Shown: positions 11,103 through 23,074 of the stretch, in pieces | Numbering within the stretch: the first letter of the stretch is position 1 | Layout: the number at the start of each line of letters is the position of its first letter | Source: Tethya wilhelma | Taxonomy: Eukaryota > Porifera > Demospongiae > Tethyida > Tethyidae | Direction: 5' to 3' | Assembly: GCA_964030475.1 (NCBI GenBank) | Contig: CAXIPT010000001.1 | Coordinates: forward strand, 4,090,849-4,154,848 | DNA length: 64,000 nt | Position numbers and translations under genes: made by a program | Notes under the pieces: model-generated | The model's input: only the letters and a program-made list of their open reading frames with translations | The model's database searches: none | What the model was told of the DNA's origin: nothing

Positions 11103-12355
11103 NGTGTGAAATACCTCATAAACCAACCCTTTCCCACTTCAGTTATTGCTAAGCTTCCCTTTGTTAAGCTGACAATACAGTAGAAACAGGAAAAGCCTGA
11201 GCTATTGTATTGTGTACCTAGTTCCTCACTCATTCCTTGCACACAGGTTCTTACTCTGAATCTCGAGGGATTAAGATTATCCGTCAACATGTGGCGGAGT
11301 TCATCTCACAGCGAGACGGCATACCGTGCTCACATCACAACATCTACCTTCTCAATGGGGCCAGTGATGGCATCAAGTCCATGCTCTACATAATGAAGGG
11401 CTCAAAGGAAACTGGCGTCATGATCCCTGTACCACAGTACCCTCTCTATACAGCTGCCATTGCCCAACTCAATGCACATCCAGTGAGTCACGTGTGCAGT
11501 GTATTCGTAACACATTCATTGAGCATTTTGACAGAGTACATGTGTCTTTATTGTTCGTTTTCTTCAGCATTTACATAGCTGTAAATAGTGACAAACTATT
11601 GATGTCGTGTTGGTGATATATGATGGATGTATGTGTGTGTGTGTGTGTAGATACCCTACGAGTTGGATGAAGACAATAATTGGGCCCTCAACATTGAGTC
11701 GTTGAGAAATAGTGTGAGAGAGGCCAGACTCACCTGTGATCCACGTATTGTGGTCGTCATCAATCCCGGTAACCCTACTGGTAAGCCCCCCACATGGTGC
11801 ACGGCAACGTAGTAGAATATGTGCATACTGGTGTATGTAGCAAATGTAGCAATTAGTGTTGAAGTGAGATAAGGTTGCACGGTATGTAAACTTGGTGCAT
11901 TTTTGCTTTGATATCTCAGTGTTGTAGTGCATTCATACATGTATATTGTGTGTGTGTGTCACTTCTATGAAACATATCTTCACTGGCTATGAACTTTAGG
12001 TCAAAACCTTCCCAAGGAGAACATGCAGGAGATCATTGAGTTTTGTCATGATGAAGGCCTTGTGTTGTTTACTGATGAAGTAAGGAATCACAGTGAAATG
12101 TACCAGCTATCATTGATTCATGTGTGATCTAAAGTGGTCAATTTGTGCAATGGATTGAGATGTCTTATTTACCTGTTCACTCCCTCACAGGTGTATCAAG
12201 AGAATGTGTACACAAAGGGATCTAAGTTCCGATCATTTCGGAAGGTTCTGCTAAGCATGGGTGACAAATATTCAGACTTTCAAATGATCACTTTCAATTC
12301 AACTTCTAAAGGATTTTTTGGAGAGTAAGTCACACTTAGTGCCTTTCAACATGAT

Positions 12356-12386
<31 letters not shown>

Positions 12387-13095
12387 GTGGTATTAGAGGT
12401 GGCTACATGAACCTCATTGGCCTGGATGAGGCAGTGAAGGATCAAGTCTACAAGCACTTCTCTATCAGCTTGTGTCCCAACACACCAGGACAGGTAAGCC
12501 ATGAATAATATTGACCAGGCCACAGATTAAGTTCAAAGCTCAAGTTGGTTCAGTGTCATAGCAACAGAGGATGTGTGGTGTGCATGTCATTGTCCAAACT
12601 GAGCACAAATCATGAATATCATCACAATAGCTTCCCTTCTGTCCTCATAGGTGGTGACAGATGCCTTGGTAAAACGACCTGAAAAAGGTGACCCTTCATA
12701 TGAGGTATACATGGCAGAAGTAGATGAGGTGTTACAGGAGCTGGCAAGGAAAGCTCAGCTGGTCTACACGAGAATGAACAGTATCCCAGGGGTGTACTGC
12801 AATGAAGTGCAGGGAGCAATGTACGCCTTCCCCAGGATAGACATACCAGAGGAGGCACTGGAAGATGCAAAGGTGTGTTTGATGTTCAGTTACGCAAGTT
12901 TGTCGTTTGCTCATTGATTGTTTGCAAAATGGATTTTGCATCTTGAAGGGAAAAAAAATTCTCCTTTTGTCTGTAGAAAATGGATCCCAACATGGAATTG
13001 GACAAGTACTACTGCTTTGAGTTTCTGAGGCAGAAGGGTGTGTGTGTCATTCCTGGGAGTGGATTCGGACAGAAGGCAGGAACCCATCATTTCAG
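10306..13095 (+). CDS. GPT: Alanine aminotransferase, last exon missing
   Basis: The enzyme is PLP-dependent and interconverts alanine + 2-oxoglutarate with pyruvate + glutamate. Nine exons: 10306-10587, 10805-11009, 11247-11482, 11651-11780, 12000-12079, 12191-12324, 12385-12493, 12651-12872 and 12977-13095. Recognisable parts are NIGDCHAMGQKP, LLNGASDGI, VVINPGNPTG, LFTDEVYQENVY, the PLP-lysine region STSKGFFGECGIRGGY, SLCPNTPGQ and PGSGFGQKAGTHHF. The N-terminal 55 residues are arginine/serine-rich with few acids, as in a mitochondrial presequence. An internal Met (MGDKTKF, 10474) would give a cytosolic form. Exon 9 ends in phase 2 at HHFR with a good donor, but no exon for the usual tail of about 25-30 residues (MTILPP-like) follows. 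A palindromic MITE starts 165 bp later and the rotatin 3' end lies beyond. Confidence 0.9.
11018..11108. repeat. (GT)n microsatellite with one N
   Basis: About 90 bp of uninterrupted GT dinucleotides in an intron of the aminotransferase gene, starting a few bases after the donor of exon 2, with an N at 11103. The N is probably an unresolved repeat length. Confidence 0.9.
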
Positions 13096-13260
13096 GTTTG
13101 TGCTTAAAGGAACTGTATCAGTATGTAGTCACCAAAAATAGAAATCGCCATTTTATGGACCCCAGAAATGTGTACGTTTGCATACTTGCTCCATGTACTG
13201 CATTTGTTACTACTTGCACAATAGCAACTGTATGGTCAGTTATTGTTGTAGCTCGCATGA

Positions 13261-13492
13261 GTAGCTTTGTTCCCAAGCTCTCTCCCTATACTGTGAATAC
13301 TGAAAAAGAGGAAGGGAGAGAGCCTGGTACACAAAATCACCTGAATGACATAGCGGCTAGAAAAATCAGATGTCATAGTAGAGAAATTATATGAACTTTC
13401 TCTACATTCAGGTGATTTTGTGTACCAGGCTCTCTCCCTTCCTATTTTTCAGTGCTCACAGTACAGGGAGAGAACCTGGGAATGAGGCTACG
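13261..13492. mobile_element. Fold-back MITE with ~85-bp inverted arms
   Basis: Left arm 13261-13349 and right arm 13407-13492 are near-perfect reverse complements. They start GTAGCTTTGTTCCCAAGCTC and, read from the other end, GTAGCCTCATTCCCAGGTTC, with a 57-bp loop. There is no coding content. The end motif (GCCTCATTCCCAGGCTC type) recurs in the window near 43-60, 14155, 18779, 18825 and 35390, so this is the best copy of a dispersed family. Confidence 0.8.
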
Positions 13493-13570
13493 CATAAAAT
13501 TGCATGTAAGGTATCTGGTCATGTTTGATATTTTTAGCAACAAAGCAGTGCTTATGTACTGATACATTAC

Positions 13571-13846
13571 CTTTAATGGCTCTTGTAATTGGTGGTCATG
13601 ATCAATGACATGCACCGGCCTGCCGCACACACTATTTCTACAATCTTTGCAGAACGACCATTTTGCCCGCTGAAGCTGATCTTGTTGACATGTTGGACAG
13701 ATTTGAAGAGTTTCATTGTAATTTTCTGAGAAAGTATGGAAAATTGTAATTATTATTATTAAGATTAATTTATGATTGCATGGTAAAAATTTACTTGTTC
13801 CATGGAGCATTTCACGTAAAACATCACCGCTATTAATATTTTTCAT
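13571..13846 (-). pseudogene. Zinc-ribbon gene fragment, possibly transposase-derived
   Basis: Two exons with proper splice sites: 13846-13795 (MKNINSGDVLREMLHGT) and 13735-13571. The second reads CPTCQQDQLQRAKWSFCKDC followed by RNSVCGRPVHVIDHDHQ. The pattern CxxC, 12 residues, CxxC, C and then His residues resembles the zinc ribbon at the C-terminus of piggyBac-type transposases. A B-box-like finger is an alternative. The exon has a good donor (GTAATG at 13570), but downstream lies the MITE and then the aminotransferase, so no continuation exists. I treat it as a stranded fragment. Confidence 0.35.
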
Positions 13847-13981
13847 AACACATTATTATAAGTTATTAGTGATGCAGCCATCCAATTGTGCACCAACACT
13901 CGTTAGCATAATTATTATTTATATTTATTATTACTATATTAATTTTGATGGATGATGATGATGAAGATATAAAATTATTTT

Positions 13982-16900
13982 TTATTGTGACAAAAGATTG
14001 TGGGCTTTGATTAATGCTTCTTTATACTTCACATCAGTCTGTTCTTCAGTGCCTGACAACCCTGCATATGTGCACATACGTACATACAAGATGAATTCAA
14101 TGAATCAACCTATACAGTCGTATAACTCCTTGTATTACAAGCCTCGTTCCCAGGCTCTCTGAGTCCGGCCTGGGCCCCAAGTATACAGAGTCAATATTAC
14201 TCTAGATGGAAACTAAGGGCTATATACATTCCCAACAAACCTAAAATTTTTTTGGCTTTATGGCTGTTTGTTATGTTGATCCTTACACATGCAGGTATAT
14301 AATTATATTCACAGTATTACTCAGGTGCATTAAGGACTGGGACCAGCTAAAATTTTGACATCAAGGTGGTTATTCATGGTGCTATACCAGAAAATATATA
14401 CATTATTTAGACTTCTTTTAAACATTATATGAAATAGGAATGTTTAATAATTAGAAAATTGATTTAATTAGCCACGCCCACCACAAGGATGAGTGGGTGT
14501 GGCACTATAAAGCGATGGAGGTCGATAGGCAAATTTACACAACACGGAATATAAGCGCCTAAGCTAGAGCGGTTTCACTGTGCTCAGCAGACTCTGCAGT
14601 TAATGTGGACAATAGCCTCTACTGCGTTTTAGCTAAAAATACACAGAATGCCAATTATGAGACAAAAAGTTGTTTTTTTATGAAGCTAATTAACATATTT
14701 TGCGCTGTACGAGCGTAACTATGTTTATTTTCTGAAAAGTAAAGAAATATTCTTGTTTACAGCCTAGTTTAGATCATACTTACCTCATTTACTGACCTTC
14801 ACAAGCGTCGTAAGAATTCCGTTCAAAGATTCTTGACTTTAGTGAGGCTACTTGCCATGTCATCTCTAGACCACGTGATCACTACAAACGCTGTACATAC
14901 CAATATGAGCGATAGCTTAGAAATAACTAGCAAAAAGAAGCTAAATTAGCAGCAGAACTAAAAATACCTCTCACAAACTTTCACAGGCAGCTCACTTTCT
15001 TTTCTAAATGAGTCAATAAATCAACAGTCACGCAATGATCATATGACAAAAAAGGGCGTGTACTATAGATACTTACGGGGCGCGCGCCGTTTTTGCTGAC
15101 TCAGCAATAATTCGTGGTCCCAGTCCTTAATGTACCTGAGTAATTATCATGCAAAAGTGTATACCTGGAACCAAGCTGTTTGTAGCCACTTTAAGTTTAC
15201 TGGAGAGCTCAGATTTCCTTAAAACGTTCTTTATCTGTGAACACACAAAATAATACAAAAAGTCCAGCTAACTATGTAGCCAGTGTAACACATACCTTAG
15301 CACAGTTGTGAAGAAGAGCCCACACTGCTGATGCAGCAAGAGCTACATTCTGTTTACTTTCAGAACCCAGAGCAGTTGAGAGGACCATTGTAAAGCTCTC
15401 TAGTTTTTCAACAGAATTTTATCAATCAATCTCACAGATCCAGTACAAGATTCAAGTAATGATTATGATGTACATACGATTGGATGCCATCAGTGCCTTG
15501 GCGGGGCTGTAGAAGGAGAGGTTCCTGAGCACCATCAGACAGCTCGTCTGGACCTCTTCACTGGCATACTGGTGGACATCAAGCAGTACTTCCAGTGACC
15601 CTTTCCACCAAAATTAATAGGCAAACACATCAACCATTTATAGCAGGTGCACACGATGTCCTCATGACCTATATACCTGGCTGTTTGAAGAACATCTGTT
15701 GTCCCTCTGTTGAGAAGGAAAGGTTCACAAGTAGTTTGATCCACAGCGCACTCAGTCTGGTGGGTGCACACTTTGAAGAAGGCTTTTCTGATGAGGGACA
15801 AAGGGCTGTGAAGCTCGAAAGAAATCCAGTCTACATAATTATATAATTATACAAAGCAAGAGTAAAACTAGTTTGAAAGTGACAGCTGTGTATGTACTTA
15901 TGAACTGCACCTTCTTTATAATGGCTCTACATTCTTGAGAGAGAGCACAGTTGGCCAAGAGTGTGAAGAGGGCCCCCAGCACCTCAGAGTGGGGGTTGGA
16001 AATCTTTGAAGCAGTACAATTCTTGTAGCTGATGATGGTTTGTGAGGCTAACTTCAAAACTTTCTGAAGGAGACTAGCACTACCTTTGCTCGCACAGGCA
16101 AGAGAAGCACGACCTGATAATAATGATAAGCAACAAAATATTTCAACTATTTAGTTACTATGACACTGTAGTTTACGGCACCTTGTGAGTGTTGTGCTGA
16201 AAGAGCAGATAGCATCCGTAGCACAGCCAACAACAGCCTCCTATTCACAGTGCACACCGGCCACATGTCACTCACCACTGAAGCTAGGTGACACCGCACA
16301 CAAGCCAACTGATGGACAGCAAGAACAAAACAAGATAACACTTCATCTCCACAACTGGCTATGTAAAATTACGCACCTTAACACTAGAAGATTTGTAGAT
16401 AAAGTTTCTGATCAGGCCAACAGTTGATATCAGTTCACTCAGAGCCAAAGACTCCTACAACAGTAGATAAAATATTAACCTAGTTGTTACAATAAGAGAC
16501 CGTTCATCAACTATTTACATGTTTTCTTTTCTTCTCAAGATTTTCTATACACAGTTTAGCATGTAACATCTTCACCAGATTAAGGCTGGACTCCAGCAGT
16601 CCACCTGAAGTGTGACAACACACATCATTAAAGATACAGTTGTGCAAACATACACTTACCATCCAATGCCGTCTCTTTGGCTGAGGAGCTGCATGCCAGC
16701 AACAAACCAAGAGCCTCTCCAAGAAGCTTCTTCTCTTCAGAGTAAGATGCACCCTGGTCATGTGCTCTCAGTAATGCATTGCAAATGACACTACCAAATG
16801 GTGAAGCCTTCTCTGCCTGGTTGCCATCAGCCTAAGAGACAACAGCAAACCAATCACTACACCACGGTCTTACAAACAGGATGCTGAATACTTGCCTCTG

Positions 16901-19900
16901 TTCCTCCAACAGCACGGTCTGGCTCGGGGACTAGTGTGTCCAGTATATGCTTCATTGCATCTACCATTGCTCCACACTCAGCAGTCTCTTCCCTTGGAGG
17001 TACTTTAAACCGGTGTACCAGCAGGGAACAGAACAACGTTAGTGCATGCTTCTTCAAAGATGAACCAGTTTCATTCAAAAGACTATCTACCAGGAGACCT
17101 AGGGTAAGATGTGATTGAAAGGTTTACTCTCAATGGAATCAAAGGTACTGGTGATGGTGTTCAGTTACCAACAAAGGTATTCCAGTGTAGCTGCAAACCA
17201 GAGAACACCAGCTCAGCGTTCAAGAAGGAGACTCTCGACACCAATGTTAGAAACAGGGATAAAATTCTAGAGCACATCTCCAGACAATCGCCGTCTGTAT
17301 ATATATATACCATTGAAATTCACTCTAAGGCAGTGTACACTAGTATGATAATACATCGCTGCTATCGAACCTTTTCTCCTATTGTGAGACATTTCCACTA
17401 TCCTTAGATGATGACAAAGAGCCTCCACAACTCTTTGGTTCAGAAGGTGTGGTAGCATTGTGTCCGATTGTAACTGAGCCATTGTGTTCAGCAGAGTCAG
17501 TACATCCACGCACATCTTCACCCAACAGGAACTACATGCATGGATAAGAGAGAAAATGAATGAAAGGTCACAAGGATTAACTTGAGTACAAAATCCTTTA
17601 CCTTGCAACCTTACCTTAACACTCTAGTCCCCTTAACAAAAACCTGCTGCAGTATGGAGGAATCAAGAACCCTGTATTTAAGATAAAATTCTAAAACTCA
17701 AGAGACAAATCTATAGGTGTACAGTGTGTATAGGAATTAATTTACATTGTCAGTGACTCTAGCCAGTTGACCTGATGTGTGTGGACCTCAATGAGCTCAG
17801 GAGAAGCAAGGAACAGATTGTGCAAGAGACAACACGCCCCAGAGACCACATAGGGATCACAGAATCCAAACAGCTTACGACCCATGCCTTCACTACCAGT
17901 AAGACCATCACCACCACCATTAGTGTCATCATCTTCTTTGTCCACTTCCTGTCTGAGAGTTCTATCATTGTCATTCTCCCGTTGGTCAACAGTGGAGGAG
18001 CCTTCAGAGGATGAGGAGGTTTGCGTTGAGACATCTTCTAGTTCATGCTGATGCTTGAGCTGGATGAAGCTTTGTAGAGTCGGGATGAACTTGTAAGAAT
18101 CAAGAAGGGACTTTAAAACATCTTTTCCTTTGAGAGACACCTAGTGACAGACAATACGATGTTGAAAGTACTGTTGGGTTGTGATTACCAGAGGGTAGGA
18201 GAAGGGGGGCAGGGGGACTTTTGAGCTCAGCCTCTCTAGTCCAGAAGAAAACTTATGCTTAGGTTACATTTCCCCCCTAGATGCCTCCCACACTTTTAAA
18301 CACACTCCTACCTCTCTGATTACATTTCCTACCTCATTGCAGCTATAATAGACTAGCAAAGTGTTCCATTTCTTTTGTTTGTTGCACAGCGCACTAAGAG
18401 TCACCAGCACCATCAAGGCCTGTGAAGTACACAAGTGTCAGCACTGGTAATGTATATTTGCCAGTCAGTGGAGGGTCAATGGATGTATGATTAGACCAGT
18501 AGCATACCTGTTGCTTGACTAAACTACACTCTCTGCTATCTCTGAACACCTCCATACAAGTGCCCCAGAGCCCAAAGGGTGAGTGAGAAGACCAATCAGA
18601 GCTGATCTCCACTGCTACACTCAGAGTGGAACAGAGTGTGGCCAACAGACTGAATCCAGCGTATCGCACCTGCACGTTGAAGTAGAGAGGTGACCAGAGC
18701 TATCACACTGCATCACAGATAACATAGCTAATGACTCTATACAGCACACAACCACACACACACACACATAATAAATTAGCCTCATTACCAGGCTCCTGTT
18801 TCGTGAAAACAAGAAAATATTTGCAATGGAGGAGCCTGGGAACGAGGCAACACACATATGTAGTGTACCTTGATATCTCTGTCCTCAATAAGAGCATAGA
18901 GCCACTGCTTTTCAGCAGAAGGAGAAGAATGGAGCCACTTCAACCACCATTGCTAGAAAACATAACATTTATATTAATTACACAGTAATGAAGGGGCCGA
19001 GACATGACCCCCCCCTACCTCTGGGGGGTGGAGGGACCTGGTTATTTGAATGAGATGACACATGGAGAGGGCAGCTCTGGAGGTGACCCCCTTACCCATG
19101 AACGAGGCCGACATTACACCTTGTCCCGATATAAAGGACCATATCACCTATATACAGTGATGGGAATAGTGGGTGCATGTGTGTATACATCTCGCAAATA
19201 CCACACAGTGCATACTTGACGTAAGGATGATAGCAACTTCATCAAGAGTCCAACGCTGGGAGTTGAACAGATAGCTTTGCTGGATGGAAGAGTTTTGGTA
19301 TATCACTTACAAATAAACACTAAAAATGTACATCTTGGTGTGTTTTAAGGTGAAGAATCCAACCTTGCTGTGAGATGGAGCAAACATTCTAGAGTGCTCT
19401 CCAACAGAGGGAGGTCATAGTAGCCAGGAGAGCCAGCTATGTCCAGGCACTGCTGCAAGGTCTGGAGGAGAGTCAGGGAGTCACACACTTCACTGACCTC
19501 ACACTCAGGCTGTGAAACCAATGCCTCCATTAGACCAGCATAAAACCTCATCAGAGTCTTCTGTAGTGTTCTAAATAGAAAATGAAGTAGCTTTAGTTAG
19601 GCCTTTATTTTGAGTGAAAACAATTTTGCAGGTTACACGCATTTTTTTTTTACAGAAAGCAATTTTGAAGATTTGTGGATTTGAGGGTGATCCTTGAAAA
19701 TAAAAACCACAAAGTTTTGCCATGTAGTACTACCACAATGGTGAGGGGTATGTACAAAATTACACTATTTGATCTCTCCCACCCATATAATATTATATAG
19801 GTGGGATATAGTGTGGGGGGTACACTAAATACGCTATTTTCCTCCTATATCTATAGGAAGAGATATAGCGTAGGGGTACGCTATTTTCCTCCTATATTTT

Positions 19901-22900
19901 ATATAAAGTACTGGGATTTAGTGTAAGTGCATTATTGCTCATTTCTACATTGGGAGGGGGACTTTAGTGTACAATCACAATTCCAGACCAACTAATTATG
20001 TTAATTTTATAGGGAAAGGTAACAATGATTGTTTAAAAATACAGGAGATAATAGGGTGTGTGTGCATTGTTACAGAATGATGGAAATATTCTTTCTTCAT
20101 CTTCTTGCTCGGCTTCTTGTTGGGAATGGCTGCAGTACTTGGGTTTGAAGACAGCTACTCAGGTGTTCTCTCAATTGACCTTCATTGTAAATGTTCTGTT
20201 CGGGAGTCTCCCCAAATGCCAGAGCAGTGGCATTGACTATTGCATACAGCCCACAGTCACACTGGACTGACTAGAGGCAAGCTGCTTACAAAATCTACCA
20301 AGCATCATAACAACATGAAAACAGAATGGCATACCTTGGACTTCAATGTAGATACTTTTCTTATCACCACCAATCCATTGATCTTTTTCTGTGTCTTCCT
20401 CAGACTGATAGTCAAAGTCATCTCCTGATATATCCATTCAAAGTAGATCTCCTAGCTGAGCTAGTTACTAGAAACTGAGACTTGGAAAATGATTGCTAGC
20501 ATCTCAGTAGGCCAGCTTTTATTTCACTTTTGACAGGTATTGAGTAAGGTCATTTTTTGACAGGTCCTTCCTCACTTTTTGACAGGTCTTGAGTAAAGGT
20601 TGACAGGTTCATAAACATAAAGGGGTGCACTCTTGCAAATAATAATTATAAAGGTACAGAGGTTGAGGTACACACATCATAGCTACAAAGCTCTTCACTT
20701 TGCATTATATACTTTTCTCTCAGACTGATATCATGTTACTCTCTATATTCTCCACTCTACTCTTTATATTTAAATTTAGGAGGAAAATAGCGTACCCCTA
20801 TGCTATATCCTTCCTATATATATGGGTGGGATATTTAGCGTGGGGTACGCCAAGATTTTGCCCTGCCCGTCCATATATATTGGAGGGATTTAGCGTACCC
20901 CCCACACTATATCCCACCTATATATATGGGTGGGAGAGATCAAATAGTGTAATTTTATCTATACCCAATGGTGAGCAAGACAATTTGTGTGAAATTAAAT
21001 TCACGAAAACCTACTGTTAGTAAATCCGCAAATTTGCTTCCCTAAAATATACCCAATATGGTAAAAAGGACCTATATACATGTACATGTATATGAGCTCA
21101 GTAAGAGTATCTGACTCTGTACCTGTGAGCAGCTCCGCTCTGGGTGTGGTCCAGAGAAGAATGCAGTAGGCGCAAACAGACAGCATCACGACGACCACAA
21201 GTGGTTTGAGCTAGCCACCTGAGGTGGGCAACAATCCTACTGTCGCTTCTTCTCTTGCTGCTCCCAAGGAGAGTGCTGGAGATGAACTGCAGCACTGAGT
21301 CGAGGAGCTCAATGTCCTTTAGTGAGCTGGGCTGTGCTGTTAAGAATCTGTGGATTAGGGGATTGCATACAATGAAGGATAGCAAAAGTATAATATTATT
21401 AAAACACTCTTGAGGATAGACAAAAGGGTAATATAATGCTAGGCTATAACATCACCAAATAACCTTCCAATAGCCTCCTTCCACTGCACGTCACTCAGGA
21501 CCACACCAAATGGACCATCAATGAAAGCTGCATTGAACACCACCTCCGCCTGCTGCAGTGACACTGCAACACCACTGTGTGACGGTGCCTCTTTCAGTTG
21601 CTCAAAACAGTGTCTCAGTCTAGAGTCGATGGAGAAACACTGCAGACCAACAACTTCACACCTCAACAGCTGAGGCTCCCTCTCCTCCACTTCACGACCT
21701 CTCTCTTGACCCGACAGCACCTCATTGACACCACCGGCTAGGGCAACATTGTAGTGGACTCTGAGCATGCTCAGTAGCGGATCAGAAGTGAATAGTTTTG
21801 GGTCTATGCTACAAGCAGTTTCATGTGTCAAATCAAGGTCGTATCTCTTGACCGGAAATGGCAACCTAAGGCTGAATCAACAACATACAAAGGAAGAAGT
21901 TTAGCAGCTGTGTACCACCTACCTCAGTAGTGTGTGTTGTTACAACATTATGATGACAACTGTGCTCACCACTTTGAGAGAGGGTTTGGTGCTTGAATGG
22001 TTTCCCCCTCAACAAGAACACCAGCGGTGCAGAACACCAACAAGAAGAGAAGCTGGGAGAGACAGTAGAGAGACTCCAAATCCCTGTGACTTTGAATAGC
22101 AACTGAATAGAAAAACAAAACACCACCTCATCATGTCAGGCAACACAACTATCATCACACAGTTATACAGAAGGACTAGCCTTATCCCATACATCTTCCC
22201 CCTTATTTCCGAGGAGGAAGGTGCCTGGGGACAAGGCTACAGATGGACAGTCACCAAAACATGTGGAGTCTAAGTACCTTTCATGAGACTCATCAGCAAC
22301 TCATAATCCTCGATGAGCTTCTTCCTCTCCTCAATACTGGAGGAGAGCAGCAGCAGCAGCAAGCACACGATAGAGTGCTTGACAAGTAGGGATGAATCAC
22401 TTTGCTCTGTCTGTAGAGATGCAGCCTTATGGGTTTTCAAGATAACTACCAAATGATCGATGATGCCTTCTTCCAGAGCTAGCTCATGTAACAAACGATC
22501 TGTTGTGACAATAATGTTGGGAGCATCTATTGGAACGACTATCTATTTAGAGATAACTCTATGACCCTGTGAGGGAGGTACCTCGTAGCACAAGAGACAA
22601 CTGCTCCATAGCTGATTTCTTTAGCGACAAATCCAGCGTAGGAGATCTGAGAATGTGCAGCAGCTTGGTCACATCTTCATACTGTACATACCAGACAGGC
22701 AGAGACAACCATGATGAAAAAATAAACAAACAAACCAAAAAAAAAAAAATGCTCAGGCAATAAACTTCATACAACCAGGTTACCTGAAAGGAACCATTTC
22801 TGTTCACAGTGTGGTCTTTGTTTGTCCTTCCCACGGTGAGGATGTCGTGCAGTGAAATCACTGATTGGATGGGAAAAGAGAAGGGCTGCTCTTCACTGAG

Positions 22901-23009
22901 ATCACTGTGGGATATGATGAGCTTTGAAAGTTGAGTATACCCCCAAACACGGATTCTGAAGTGAAAATAAAATAAATTCACTGCAAGAATATTGTAAAAG
23001 TAAAAATAA

Positions 23010-23074
<65 letters not shown>

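Larger units (their letters stand above)
19755..20966. mobile_element. Fold-back element, long inverted arms around a C48-like gene
   Basis: Left arm 19755-19912 and right arm 20770-20966 are reverse complements over most of their length. Shared blocks include AATTACACTATTTGATCTCTCC, GGTGGGATATAGTGTGG and GGGGTACGCTATTTTCCTCC. Each arm itself contains smaller palindromes (TATAGGTGGGATATA-type). The core holds a small minus-strand gene with a cysteine-peptidase C-terminus (separate entry). The element lies in a rotatin intron. Similar sequence beyond the arms (ATGGTGAGCAAGAC at 20970, ATGGCAAGCAAGAC at about 25464) shows further repeats of a related kind. Confidence 0.6.
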
